DNA of 64,000 nucleotides from Meconema thalassinum (GCA_946902985.2 OX336388.2:124597894-124661893); one strand, 5' to 3'; shown: positions 10,655 to 22,127, counted from the stretch's first letter. Numbers and translations are program-made. Notes: generated by a model not told the origin, from the sequence alone.

Positions 10655-11085
10655 CTTCGGTGGCATAGTCGGTAGCATGCTGAGCTTCTATGCCCAAGAT
10701 CGCTGGTTCAAACCCAGCCGAAGTCGTCGGATTTTTAAGAGCGTTGAAATCCTTCCTTCCTTCCTTCCCCTTCCTTCGGAGGGAAAGTAAAGCCGGCGGT
10801 TCCATGTCATAGATTTATGGTATGTAAAAGAACCTTCCACTAATTAAACTTGTGTGAAGCTAAATTTGCAGGTCTGACTTCGTTGAAAGGCTCTATCAAA
10901 TTGCCAACGTTCACCACTAGGTATCAGTGACATCTGGTAGCGAAAGTTGGAACTACTTGCAATTGAACGGAACTTGTAGCTCACCGTATGGGTGTCCGCA
11001 TTGAAGCAGTTATAGCCTCTGGCGAGCCGAACATGTCCTCGGACACTCCCGTCACTAAAAGCCATACGCTAAATAAATATAAATA
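10655..11085 (+). mobile_element. tRNA-derived SINE, family B (AAATA-tailed variant)
   Basis: The tRNA head is CTTCGGTGGCATAGTCGGTA with B-box GGTTCAAACCC. The body has the common core (GGTAGCGAAAGTTGGAACTA), but the 3' part differs from other B copies: it contains CGGACACTCC and ends in AAATAAATATAAAT, not (AACC)n. The TSD ACTTCTGG is at 10647-10654 and 11086-11093. Confidence 0.85.
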
Positions 11086-11093
11086 ACTTCTGG

Positions 11094-11564
11094 AGTCAAA
11101 ATTACATTGGCGAGGGGGGCTTGGGCAAAATGAGACAATCAATAAAAGCAACGTTTTTTTATTTCGATAGCATTTGAAGATTTTTGTTTTCATCTATCAA
11201 TGTGCAAAAGCTCGAAAATGAACAGTTTAGCTTAAACAAGTATTTAGGTAGAGCCCGACACACCAGTCTCTGTCGCGTCGCAGTAACGCATTTTAGTTCC
11301 TTCACGCCCCCTCTGAAACACGTGACACATCCTGTCTCCCGGAGTAGCAACATCGTTCGTTCTCTGCTGGGACTTGAACGTGGGAACATAATGCTAACGT
11401 AATGAAGGAAGAGCTTCGCTCACCAGCCTCGTCGTTGTGCAACGACTTGACATCATTGCATTGGCTCGTACACTCTGCAGCAGCTAGGAACGAGTGATTA
11501 GGCCTAATGATTGATGAGTCATGAAAATCTAAGTCTGTTTCTACATTGTGTATTAAAGAAATCT
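11094..11564. other. Unassigned sequence
   Basis: No recognisable gene or repeat. Short frames on both strands overlap each other and show no motifs. Confidence 0.35.
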
Positions 11565-12445
11565 TGTTATTTGAGTCTGCAGTCTTTTGACTGGTTTGAT
11601 GTAGCCCTCCATCTCTCCCTGTCCTGAGCTATTCGTTTCATTACATTGCTACCACATCCTACATCCGAGGCAATCTGTCTAACATATTCTAACCTTGGTC
11701 TACCCCAACAGTTCTTGTCCTCGACCCTTCCTTCCATAACTAATAATTTAATTCCTGGGTGTCTTAGTATGTGTCCTACCAACCTATCTCTTCTTTTCAT
11801 TAGAAGTCGCCAGAAACATCTTTCCTTTCCCATTCGTCTTAATACCTCTTCAATTGTTACCTTATCTACCCATCTGATCATCATTCTCCTGTAACACCAC
11901 ATTTCAAACGCTTCAATTCTCCTCTTTTCTGCTGCTCCAACAGTCCAAGTTTCACTTCCATAGAGCGCCATGCTCCAGACAAAGACTTTCAAAAATGACT
12001 TCTTAATACCTAAATCTATATCGATGTCAACAGATTATTTTCTTTTAGAAATGCTTTCCTTGCCTGAGCCAACCTACTTTTTATATCCGCTTTGCTTCGT
12101 CCATCACTGGTTATTTTGCTTCCTAAGTAACAGAAGTCTCCTACTTCCTTTAGCTTTTCACCTGCCAATTTGATGTCCATAGAGGTTTCTGATTTATTTC
12201 GGCTGCATTCCAATATTTTTGTTTTACATTTATTGATTTTCATCATGAATTCTTTCCTCAAGACGCGAGTCCATACCATTCAAAAACTTATTCAAATCCT
12301 CTGGCGTGTCGGTCAAGATGACTATGTCATCAGCAAATCTCAGAGTTGCAATTATTTTTCCTTGAATCTTCACTCCCACTTTAAATATTTCTCAAATTTT
12401 CTTCATTGCTTGTTCAAAATAAAAGCAGAATAATTCATAACGAGA
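11565..12445 (-). pseudogene. Non-LTR retrotransposon H, longest copy, RT palm to C-terminus
   Basis: Read 3' to 5' on the + strand, the order is: the RT catalytic box RFADDIVILT (rc of 12311-12340); the thumb region with KCKTKILECSRNK and DFCYLGSKITSDGR (12279-12016); then WSMALYGSETWTVGAAEKRR, FEMWCYRRM and RLLMKRRDRLVGHILRHPG (11992-11567). The protein is broken by at least one frameshift near 12000, and by loss of everything before the palm. The FADD motif identifies it as reverse transcriptase. The endonuclease domain is absent from this copy. Confidence 0.9.
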
Positions 12446-12759
12446 AATTTCTCCTTTATGGTTACCGGAAACAATAAAGTTCGATCAACGTACGAGAAAG
12501 TGATCGAGAGGCTATTATCGATTGTTGTAATGCATTAATGAAAGTTAGTAAAAGTTGCCGTAAGAAGACGTATAATTATGAAGACTTTTAGGTCATCCTT
12601 AATTAGGAACGTTTAGAACGCACACTTGGCGAAAGTGTTGTCAACTTCAATTGTACTAGAATCAGTTGCACACTCGTGCTGGCGATAGTGAAGCAAAAAA
12701 AGTGGGGCACTCACTACACCGGAGATTCTACATTTTTTTAATGTCCCGCTTTATGGCTA
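12446..12759. other. Unassigned sequence
   Basis: No recognised feature between LINE H and the PIF/Harbinger element. Confidence 0.35.
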
Positions 12760-13521
12760 GGCCTCTTTCACACGGAGCCACAATGGCCGCGCCACCCAGG
12801 TAGCGCCTCCGCCCCTTTGCAATATTTTCTCTAGCCACCAAATACGCCACTAGCCATGAGCCAGTTTTGAAATTGAGGTGGAAGAAGCAGCACTTGCTGT
12901 TTTTCTATATATCAGGTTACGTAAACGCTGAGAACGGGGAAATAGATGATTTTAGGTTCATCCACTTTTGCAGGATCGATCAACAAAAGCTATATTTTGT
13001 ACTCTGTATATTTATCTTAGACAGAATCCAGTAAAAATTTTCACTTTCCTACGAATGAACATTTCAACTTTTGATGAGCTACTGCAGTGTTTAAAAGATC
13101 CACTGACCGGTGTGGACACAAATATGATAGTACACCTCCAGAGGAAAAACTCGTGGTGACACTGAGGTAAGAAGAATTTGCACATTTCCGATTTACTTCT
13201 GTGTTCTATTTATTAAGTAAAATTACATATAAAAATTAATTATATTTTCACGAGCATACTTTTTTACAGTTCTCTTAAGTCTGGCCTGGCCGCATAGGAA
13301 GTCGTGTCTCGTGTGAAAAGCTCAGTTTGACTCAATGTAAATATGTGGTGGCGCTGCCAACTTGGTCGCTCCAAAATCGCATTGTCTGCCACCAGAAATT
13401 CTGGCGGCGCCACCAGGGGCGCGACCGCCACCAATTGTGAAAGGTTACACTTTAATTAATGCAAAGACGTGGAGACGCCACCATGGTGGCGAGGCCATGG
13501 TGACTCCGTGTGAAAGAGGCC
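12760..13521 (+). mobile_element. PIF/Harbinger-type DNA transposon, internally deleted
   Basis: The ends are inverted repeats: GGCCTCTTTCACACGGAGCC at the left and its near reverse complement (CCGTGTGAAAGAGGCC) at 13506-13521. They are flanked by CTA and TAA, an imperfect form of the 3-bp TWA site of this superfamily. Inside, 12968-13159 encodes FTFLRMNISTFDELLQCLKD, the N-terminal signature of Harbinger transposases. A 1-base slip then breaks PPEEKLVVTLR, after which GAG/GTAAG looks like a splice donor. The catalytic DDE region is missing. The right third (13340-13500) is very GC-rich. Confidence 0.75.
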
Positions 13522-13570
13522 TAAGAACTCCCTCCTACACACTGGAGACATTTAGCCGCGGTACAGTTTT

Positions 13571-13682
13571 GTTATCGGACAGATTCTACACACACCCAAA
13601 GTACACGGGGCTACATGACCGCGTTGTCGCAGTCCCTAAACTGAGGAACCAACCAACCAACCAACCAACCAACCAACCAACG
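13571..13682 (+). mobile_element. SINE family B, 3' fragment with (AACC)n tail
   Basis: Matches the last ~110 bp of SINE B (CAGATTCTACACACACCCAA, ACGGGGCTACATGACCGCG) and ends in (AACC)7. Confidence 0.8.
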
Positions 13683-14172
13683 ATTTTAATTCACTGGACT
13701 TGACAATGTCGTCGTTTCATTTACGATAGCACGGTTTTGGAAGTATAAAGGGGAATTATCTTCCTTTCAATCTTAGGAAAGATTTGATTACTCATTTCAA
13801 GAAACAGTGTCATCTTCACACGACAGTAGAAAAATGAAAATTTTCACAAACTTTGTTATGTAACAGACGTTATAATGGTGACCCAATTGCGATGTGCAGA
13901 CTGTCCGACTGCTGTCATGCTCATGACAACGCCCACAAGTGCCTCTCATCCCGCACCTATAAAGATGATAATTGATAATTGTTGTTTTAAGGGGCCTAAC
14001 ATCTAGGTTATCGGCCCAGCGCACCTATAAAACATATGAGGCACGCGACACAGAACGTACGTGACCAGTTGCCATTCCAAACTATCAATGAACATCTCAA
14101 CAGCAATTTCTTACTGCTACTCTGCAATACAGTTCTTGCCATCTAATTTTCACAAAAAAAAAAAAAAACATA
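13683..14172. other. Unassigned sequence with a short repeat tail
   Basis: No gene seen. 13984-14015 (TTTTAAGGGGCCTAACATCT) recurs in part at 35461-35490, so it is a small repeat fragment. A poly-A tract is at 14153-14168. Confidence 0.35.
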
Positions 14173-14186
14173 GGCCTAGTAATTTT

Positions 14187-14665
14187 GGTTGGTTGGTTCC
14201 TCAGTCTAGGGGTTGCGACAACGCGGCCATGTAGCCCCGTGCACTTTGGGTGTGTGTAGAATCTGTCCGATAACCGGTGTTAATTGTGATGGCTGTATTA
14301 GTGTGTGTTATCTGTTTTTTATTCAAGTAAGGACTGCAGACATTGAATTTTTTCAAGTAGTTCCAACTTTTGCCGCCAAACACCACCGTCAACGACTACT
14401 AGTTCAGAACTTGGCTACTAGATGCCACCGCAGACGGCTCCTGGCGACGAACGTACCTAAGAGGGTTTGTCAAATGTTTAACTTGACCTAATTTTGCTTC
14501 ACACAGGTGTAATTAGTGGAAGGTTCTTTAACATGGCATAAATCTATGACATGGGACTACCGGCTTTACTTCCCCTCCGAAGGAAGGCATACTGATGGAT
14601 TTTTAACGCTCTTAAACAATCCGACAACTTCGGCCGGGTTTGAACCCGCAACCTTGGGCATAGAA
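14187..14665 (-). mobile_element. tRNA-derived SINE, family B, 5'-truncated
   Basis: - strand copy with (AACC)n tail at the left. It ends at the right inside the tRNA head (after the B-box), so the A-box is lost. The TSD GGCCTAGTAATTTT is exact at 14173-14186 and 14666-14679. Confidence 0.9.
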
Positions 14666-14720
14666 GGCCTAGTAATTTTAAGGGCACATCACAAAACCTC
14701 AGGACTATAACGTGATATTC

Positions 14721-15084
14721 GTTGTTTCATTTGAGGGGATTGAGCATCTTTGTCATTCAGCCCCGTGTAGGCTACATGAGTGTGTGTATAATTTTGTCTG
14801 ATAACCTGTGCTATTGCGATTGCTATATGTGTATTTTGTAATTCAGGGGAGGATTGGCCGTGGCCGGAAGTTAGGAACCATCCCAGAATTTGCCTGGAGT
14901 AGAAGTGGAGGAAATCACGGAAAACCACTTCCAGGATGGCTGTGGTGGAAATCGAATCCTCCACTTCTCAGTTTTGTCTCACGAAGCTGAGTGTACCCCG
15001 TTCCAGGGCTCACACCAGAATTAAAATTTCTTGCCAGAGCCAGGAATCGAGCCAAGAACGTTAGCCACTACGCCAAGAGGGGGG
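14721..15084 (-). mobile_element. tRNA-derived SINE, family C, near full length
   Basis: On the - strand: a head CTTGGCGTAGTGGCTAACGT with B-box GGCTCGATTCCTGG, a middle with a second B-box-like GATTCGATTTCC, the core CAGGCAAATTCTGGGATGG, then a tail with ACACGGGGCTGAATGACAAA. Other copies: 9975, 22128, 28561, 33583, 51575 and 62024. Confidence 0.75.
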
Positions 15085-15461
15085 TCTTTCTTTGACGGTC
15101 AATGACAGTAATACTATTTTTTCATTAAACCGGTTGTTTGTTTCTGCAATTACGATGGAAATTTGCACAATTTTGATATCAAACATTTACTAATACAACA
15201 CCAACTATAATTCTTATTCTTCCATGTAAGGTACTGTGTTTTCCAATCTTATTTTGTAACGGTATTTGTGCACCTGTTAGGCTCTTCCATCTTTGTTTTC
15301 TTTTTTTTAATATGACGAGCAATCTTATATCACATTTCCATATGAGACGGTTTTACCTTTCACCTCCTTGATCCCCTATTAGCCGTTAGCAATTCGGCCT
15401 CCTCTGCTTTTACAACTCTGACTTTTAAATCGTTCAACACTGAATCAAACAATCGCCTCCA
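15085..15461. other. Unassigned sequence
   Basis: AT-rich, with a T-run at about 15299-15308. Nothing recognised. Confidence 0.35.
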
Positions 15462-15972
15462 GCGGCTTCGGTGGCGTAGTTGGTAGCATGCTGAGCTTCT
15501 ATGCCCAAGATCGCGGGTTCAACCCCGGCCGAAGTCATCGTTTTTTTAAGAGCGTTAAAAATTCCTCAGTGTGCCTTCCTTCGGAGGGGAAGTAAAGCAG
15601 GCGTGTCCATGTCATAGATTTATGGCATGTAAAAGAACATTCCACTAACTACAACTAAAATTGTGTGAAGCTAAATTTGTAGGTTAGATTTGATTAACGC
15701 TCTATTAGTTCCAACGTTCGTCACCAGGGGCCGGTCACGGTGGCATCTAGTAGCCAAGTTCACGGCTAGGTGTCGTTGACGGCAGCATTTGGTAGCAAAA
15801 GTAGGAACTACTTGAAATTGATCGTCTGCAGTCCTTAGCTGAATTACAGATAACACACACACTAATACAGCCATCACAATTAACACCGGTTATCAGACCG
15901 ATTCTACACACACCCAAAGTACACGGGGCTACATGACCGCGTTTTCGCATCCCCTAAACTAAGGAACCAACC
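15462..15972 (+). mobile_element. tRNA-derived SINE, family B, full length
   Basis: Complete head (GCGGCTTCGGTGGCGTAGTT, B-box GGGTTCAACCCC), body and short (AACC)n tail. No clear TSD. Confidence 0.85.
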
Positions 15973-16123
15973 ATTCAGCGCGGACATTTCGTAATTCCCT
16001 CAAGTCGCAGTCTGTCCGTGTAATCCGGGACGCATGGCCTCCCAGAGATAAGGTTGGTGGACGTTGTCGTGGTCTACGCCCCCTGGCTAGGGAACGCTCG
16101 TCATGAGGTAACGTGTGCTAGAG

Positions 16124-17040
16124 GGCGGGCATCAATTCCACCCGGGAATTCCAGTCAGGTAGCCAGGGTTACCTCAATTCCACCCGGTCCTCCAATGGAC
16201 CCAGAAATGAGTTCCTCAACTCCGCCCAGGCTTTTCCCCAATGACGTAAACAAATGTCATAACCCTCCTGCTCGCATACCAAGGGCCGGGGTTATAGTTT
16301 GAAATGAAGTAAAGATTTATGTGATTTTAAGATACTGATTTTTCTTATTTTATTAAATTTCCTGCCTATATTTTTATTTAACAACAGTGATTAATATCTA
16401 GCTCTTTATGTATTATGTTTATATCTGATTTAACGAATGAGCGGACTTGACTTCAGAGCGTTTGACCGATGGCGTGGTAGTGTTCGCAAGACATTGTTGT
16501 GCCATTGGTCAACCGCTCTGATGTCAAGTCCGCTCATTCGTTAAATAAGGTATAAAGTGTTTGGCACATTATCACTTATATGGCAGAAAATACAAGTGAT
16601 TTAAAATTAATCATAATATTCTTTTAAATAAGTCTGCCAAGTTTTCTATTTTTCTCTACAAATTTTATACATTGTTTTTAACATGTGCATAATTAAATGT
16701 TTGTATGTTTTATTGACCTTGTCAGACATTATTAAATTAAATTTAGATAATAATAGGTGTATAATTTGAACCTAAAAGAATACTTTCGATATCAGCTGCG
16801 GATGCTGAAAATACCGTTTTCCATCCTAGGACGGAAAAATCAGCTGCATTCAAGAATTCACTCATGCGCTGCATAAGATGTTAGACCCGGCCCTTGATAT
16901 GCGAGCAGGAGGGTTATGACATTTGTTTACGTCCTTTGCCGACCCCTTGTCAAAGCCTGAGCGGAGTTGAGGAACTTATTTTTGGGTCCCTTGGAGGACC
17001 GGGTGGAATTGAGGAAATTCGAGCGGAATTGATGTTCGAC
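16124..17040. repeat. Inverted-repeat element, arms ~165 bp, around an AT-rich core
   Basis: The left arm (16124-16292) and right arm (about 16888-17040) are reverse complements through CATAACCCTCCTGCTCGCAT, GACGTAAACAAATGTCATAA, AATTCCACCCGGTCCTCCAA and AGTTCCTCAACTCCGC. The 600-bp core is AT-rich and holds a hairpin MITE. No protein is encoded. Confidence 0.75.
16434..16540. mobile_element. 107-bp hairpin MITE flanked by TTAA
   Basis: The terminal inverted repeat starts CGAATGAGCGGACTTGAC and extends about 45 bp per arm. The element is flanked by TTAA at 16430-16433 and 16541-16544, the target of piggyBac-like transposons. Its ends do not show the usual piggyBac CCC, so the superfamily is uncertain. 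Confidence 0.65.
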
Positions 17041-17448
17041 CGTGCTAGAGCTAGATGGACACAGACACAGCCTCCTACACACCGCAATTCATTCACATCT
17101 CGCCAGACTCCTCTTCCGTTTCCAGGTGACCTTGGGCTCTGGCCGGGAGACAGCGCCACGGAAATAGAAGACATTCCAGGACCACATTTATAAAATCAAA
17201 GTTATTCCCTGTGGAGGACTGTCGTGCGTCGTCCACGTGTACGAACGAGTTCTCGGCTCTTGGCTTCTGTCCTGCCCCTCATGGACAAGACCATACCTTG
17301 TTTCCAAAAGATTTACTCCCTCAACAACAAATTACATTGCATCATTCATTATTCCCGTTTTTAGGAGTTTGGAATGAAATTAGACTAGTCTCTAAGAGAC
17401 GAACTTTTCCTCCGGCTTGGTGCCCTTCCAGGCGCCTACCTCAAAAGA
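17041..17448. other. Unassigned sequence
   Basis: No known domain in the reading frames of this interval. It may belong to the flank of the inverted-repeat element. Confidence 0.3.
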
Positions 17449-17599
17449 AAAAAAGGAAGGAAGCTTGTAGTTTAACGTGACCGTTAATCTTGAGATCATG
17501 AGCCACGGGACCTCCTTTTTACGTGGAATCCGAACCACAGGACATGGCATTTCACATCGAAAATCTCACATGCATTGACCGGGAATCGAACCCGGGGGA
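17449..17599 (-). mobile_element. SINE family L, 5'-truncated
   Basis: - strand copy that stops at the B-box (GGGTTCGATTCCC). The TSD TACCTCAAAAGA is exact at 17437-17448 and 17600-17611. Confidence 0.88.
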
Positions 17600-17611
17600 T
17601 ACCTCAAAAGA

Positions 17612-18148
17612 GATAGATAGAAATATCACCCAGTTTTTATATGCAGATGACCTCGCTGCTCCGCCCCTTAAAGTAACAATAACTATTTATTTATTTCACA
17701 ACATTTCACTCGGCGGCTCATGAAGCATTAAAAATGTTTTATTGTCCAAATCAAGTGCGTGAAGTTCTTGTTCTCAATCAAAAGGCTGTATAAGTCCATA
17801 GCAAAAAAAAAAAACAGATATGGGACATTGGCGTTATTCACAGTGAGCGAATTTTCCACTGCGAAGAGACATTCACTGCATTATATAGCTTCAGCGTCTG
17901 CGATTCAAATTAAGGGATGTTTGTCCATTCAGCGCGGAATTTCGTAATTCCCTGTCTCTATGGCCGCTAGATGCCAGCACATCGTTTGGGGCAGGATGTT
18001 GGTAGCACGAGGAAGTCATTAATGGTTGGTCTTTACAGAACTTAGAAAATGTTAACTAAGTTGCCTTATTTTAGGGCATAAATGATCATCTGCTGGCTCC
18101 ATCCGTGTACTATTCTTTCTTTGAGAACAACAGAACGTTTGAAGTACA
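17612..18148. other. Unassigned sequence with a SINE tail fragment
   Basis: 17640-17685 resembles a short repeat tail (GCAGATGACCTCGCTGCTCC) also present at 30297-30330 and 42240-42265. No gene. Confidence 0.35.
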
Positions 18149-18155
18149 GTACTAG

Positions 18156-19835
18156 CAAATAGCTTATAAAGATAATAGCGGAAACTCGGCCGTAAAAGCA
18201 TGCGCTCGCCTGGAGACAGCGATCACAGTGCTATCTCTTGGTGCGAGTTGACAGCATTACTCTCCTTGCCGCCCACAGCTAGCATTTTTGAGTGCGCACC
18301 GACCGAAATTGCATTGTGAAGCTAACATATGTCTCGAGTTGATATTAAGGCAGCAAATAATTATTTAAAGATTAGTTTTAAGAAACAAAAGATACTTGGT
18401 TCTGTACAATTTATATAGAATTCTAAAAAATACTGCAGATAATAATCATGACATGGTATTGGTGTGGGTTACTGAAGTCTGGAATATGCCTATATACATA
18501 CCCGTAAGCATTTACACTTATTGATGTGTTACTTTTCGTAATTTAACACTTCCTATGTTTGCTTACGATTCAGAAGAATCATTTGTCTGATTCACAAATG
18601 CCTTTATGAAGACTGCAAAATATCTGCTAGCCAACAACAGAGTACAGTTCTTGCATACTCCCTCCGGTGAGGCACATTCACTCGTAAGTAAATTAACCAT
18701 CTTGATTTTGACCCCATGCATGCTTTCAATCAAAAAGTTACTACCTTGGGATGGGGAAAGCAAACTCTTGACCAATACTGCCCTTAAAGCACTGCGAAAC
18801 TTAGAGGCATCAGGTGTTACATTATTACCTCCTTTCCCTATTATGATCGAAAATGCATTCTCAATACAGTCTTGAGTCAACCTTCGAGTAAACAGAAAGG
18901 CGAGTCAACCTTCGAGTAAACCGAAAGGCGGAGGTGAATTACAAACGCGCAACGAGGAAGTAGTGATAACCCAACTCACAGCAGGTGTAGTTTATACTGG
19001 TAACGCAGTGACAAGCAATGAGCGGGTTATTTACTTCTCTGGCTAAGTCCCGAGATACGGTGAAGTTACAGTCCCAATATGTTGGCCACTGAGGGTGACA
19101 GTGAGGGGGAAGCCTATACTAATCCTAGCTAGAGTGTCGCGGTGCTAAACTAGCCCGCCTACCAACCGTGACACCTAGTAGACTAAAGTTCTTGGAGCAA
19201 GAAGCAGGTTCCACTACTCTATAGTTTATCCCTGTGCAGCTTGATTAGGCCTATAGGTAACATAGCGTAGTAGCTCGTAAACGTGGAAACGTGGCGATAT
19301 CGAGGACCAGACTATGTAGAAAGGCTGGAGGAATATCAGTTGACTTCACTTGGTGATCTATTACTCGAATAGGGTAGCCTTGGTGTCCACAGCACCTATG
19401 CCAGGTTCTATAGCTCACTCCTAAGGAATGGTCTCCCTTGCGGGAAACACCCTGACCGTCTGTGTAACCAAAGGCTACGACCTATCCAGTTCCAAACGTT
19501 GAATACGGCAGCAAGCTGGTATAATCTGAAGTGCAGGAGAGTTGTTGTTGTATTTTTAGCGACCTATTCGTCATGAAGTTCTAATAAATAGCTTGGGTCA
19601 CTTTGTTGTTTATAATTATTACAGCCATATATGGCACAAATACTCCCCGTACGAACCATTACAATTGGATAATTAGATCATCCACAGTCAATAATTTCTT
19701 ATAATTGTTTGGTTGGATCTCACGGTTGTAAATCAGCTGGTCTTACGTTGCCAACTCGGACCGCTAGGCGGTGCTGGTGAGCGCTGTCTCCTGTTTTGGC
19801 GAGGAGTTTCCGCTATTATCTTTATAAGCTATTTG
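18156..19835 (-). mobile_element. P-superfamily DNA transposon, internally deleted
   Basis: A perfect 32-bp terminal inverted repeat, opening CAAATAGCTTATAAAGATAA, is at 18156-18187 and 19804-19835. The TSD GTACTAG (7 bp, or 8 bp with the next base) is at 18149-18155 and 19836-19842; P elements make 8-bp TSDs. The only recognisable coding part is the transposase tail at 18563-18880 on the - strand. A 28-bp tandem duplication (GAGTCAACCTTCGAGTAAAC) is at 18873-18928. Confidence 0.85.
18563..18880 (-). pseudogene. P-element/THAP9-like transposase C-terminal fragment
   Basis: The 105-residue frame has ENAFSIIIGKGGNNVTPDAS then KFRSALRAVLVKSLL near its start. This is the C-terminal signature of P-element and THAP9 transposases (E-N/H-x-F-S-x-I-R-x-(K/R)-G-G-x-N). 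The THAP zinc finger, the GTP-binding region and most of the RNase H fold are absent, so it is not an active enzyme. Confidence 0.8.
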
Positions 19836-20007
19836 GTACTAGCCCCGAATTATACCGTACTGAGCTTTACATCTATACAATAACACACACATATATTCAG
19901 TATAAGGGAGTTATAACTGATTTCTTTCTGCTTAATCAACTCCAGAAATAACACCATTTAATGTTGGCCGACAGATATAAAATTTTGTAGGATTAATATC
20001 CAGATTA

Positions 20008-20316
20008 GCCGGCCCCGTAGTGTTGGGGTAGCGAACCTGCCTCTCACCCGGAGGCCCCGGGTTCGATTCCCGGCTCCGTCAGGGATTTTAGAAACTGACG
20101 TGAGGGCTGAAACTGTGTGCACTCAGCCTCGTGAGGAAAATTGAGTAGCTGTCTGACAGTGAGGCAGCGCCCCGGTCACGAAAACCAAGATTAACGGCCG
20201 AGGGGACCCGAGGCGCTGACCACGCGCCACCTCAATATCTTCAGGCCAAATGACTGGGCAGCGGTCGCTTGGTAGGCCTAGGCCCTTCATGGGCTGTTGT
20301 GCCAGGGGTTATTATT
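20008..20316 (+). mobile_element. tRNA-derived SINE, family D, full length
   Basis: Head GCCGGCCCCGTAGTGTTGGG with B-box GGGTTCGATTCCCGG. The body ends CCAGGGGTTATTATT. The TSD ATATCCAGATTA is exact at 19996-20007 and 20317-20328. Confidence 0.93.
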
Positions 20317-20328
20317 ATATCCAGATTA

Positions 20329-20719
20329 TGGACCACTAGACTTGCATGGCTCGCAACTTCCATTAGTAAGAGGAGAATGTTCGCAACATGTGTCGATCTG
20401 AAGACAAGTAGACTACATCAACACATTAGGCATTCCATGAAGATGCTTCGTGCAGCTGTACGCTTATGGACTAACATGGAGGCTTGAAAAACGGTACTTC
20501 ATGTTGCGGAATTTTGCCATAGAAGGCACATTTACGTGTAAAAGATTGCAATAGTTAAACATAGATAATAAGTACAGACCCCGCCCTGATAATATTCGAA
20601 AGAGAGAATTCATTTTGATTTAGCAGGCTGTGCAGTAACAGAAATGTCTGATAGAAGGCCCTCTGTTATGTACACATAATATTAACTAAAGCGATCCATG
20701 TTCCAAAACTTTACATGTA
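20329..20719. other. Unassigned sequence
   Basis: No domain recognised. The frame 20269-20487 is mostly the end of SINE D plus flank. Confidence 0.35.
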
Positions 20720-21414
20720 CAGGGTCCGGGAGCATTACTTCCTTTTTTTTAAACGTAATAAAACCCATTGTATGAATCAGATTTTTTTTCTTTTTATAAT
20801 GTAGGCGCATACATAAAGTTTTGTTTTACTTAGTTTTGAAGATCAAATGTGGTAGGTGATGTCCCCCATTCTCCATACACAGAGTAAACAGCTTTCTGGC
20901 GTTTGTCATGACTCTTGCCAGCATATCAGGCGTTCTGTTGGCAATTTCTTCCTGGATGTTGGTTTTAAAATCTTGTAGCGTCTTTGGACAGTTCACACAA
21001 ACACGGGATTAAAAAAAACAGACAAAAATCACAAGGGGACAAATTAGGAGAGTGGGTCGGCCACTCCAAAACACCCCTAAGTGAGATGAGGCCGAGAGAC
21101 TCCAGTTCATCGTCCTGTCACACTTCCAGTTCGTCTGAACGTAGTGAATCACGTAACAATTGATTTCCGGTACATGACAGGGGCCAACGGGGCTAAATTG
21201 AAGTGCCTCTGAAAGGCGCGCTCGGTTGCGATCACAGTACATCTGCTCGAAAAGTAGGCTTCCTCCCTATTACAACGCATGATGGCGACTGAACGGTATC
21301 GGGACAAAACTTTATAGTACCACCTCACGAACGAGACCACCAGCGCTCCGCCACGACATCAACCGACTGAATGGCGCAAATTTTAAAAAAAGGAAGTTAT
21401 GCTGCCGGACCCTG
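20720..21414 (-). mobile_element. Tc1/mariner-superfamily transposon, internally deleted
   Basis: The inverted repeats start CAGGGTCCGG and extend about 30 bp (20720 onward and to 21414), with TA on each side (20718-20719 and 21415-21416). The - strand encodes the helix-turn-helix start (EEAYFSSRCTVIATERAFQR, then FNLAPLAPVMYRKSIVT; 21340-21149). A degraded piece of the catalytic region follows (VFWSGRPTLLICPLVIF, in the place of the usual WPPRSPDLTPCDFF). The C-terminus (NIQEEIANRTPDMLARVM... ; about 20965-20835) is still readable. About half of the transposase is deleted and stops are present. Confidence 0.85.
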
Positions 21415-21416
21415 TA

Positions 21417-22127
21417 CTTGAATAATCTATCAGGCAATGTGAGGACACTGGCAGGTGCCATTTCGAGCACACTCCGTAGTCTGACGGACACCGCGTACAA
21501 AAAATCAGACATTGTTTGATATAGCAACGCATTTAAAAGACACTAGCGAGCAAAAAATAAACAACGTAACACTCCAAGATATTAGAGAAGCAGAGAAATA
21601 ATATAAATTATGTAAACTCTCATTTCTCCCAATGAAAAGTGCTCTGGATATCACATTAGTAGTAAGTTAAATAAAGTAAAATCACTTTCACTTTCTTTGA
21701 AAGTTGTTGAGTTGTGTTTTTTTCCTTTTTGCCAGGGTATTTCAAGGGAATTGTTTCTTCATTATCTCTCTTCGCCATGTCCTTGGTAATAACATAACGT
21801 TCCCAGTTCGTGCAATCCCTCATTCTGCACATGAAGACAGTTACGTAGGGTTAGTTTAATTATAACCACTCTGTACTTATAATTGGGAGAGATAACAAAT
21901 ACCAAGGATTTCACATTGATTGACCCTTGTGCTAGAGAGAACAAGAACCAACACACGCGTTCTGTTTGAAATTCACCACATTAATATACTGTAAGTCAGA
22001 CCTCGATCTTGTTGGCATCAAGTCGGAGCTACTTAACTTCCATACCAGCACAACGAGCACATTTACATGCCAGTCAAGGTCGAACGCATGGGTTCCTACA
22101 TTTAAAGTTCATAGCTTTCTTTTGTTA
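21417..22127. other. Unassigned AT-rich sequence
   Basis: Nothing recognised in 710 bp. Confidence 0.4.

Noticed and set aside
20008..20085. tRNA gene-like sequences (A-box plus B-box) here and at about 15 other places
   Set aside because: All continue into conserved SINE bodies and most have TSDs. None folds as a complete, isolated tRNA with a CCA-ready acceptor stem by eye.
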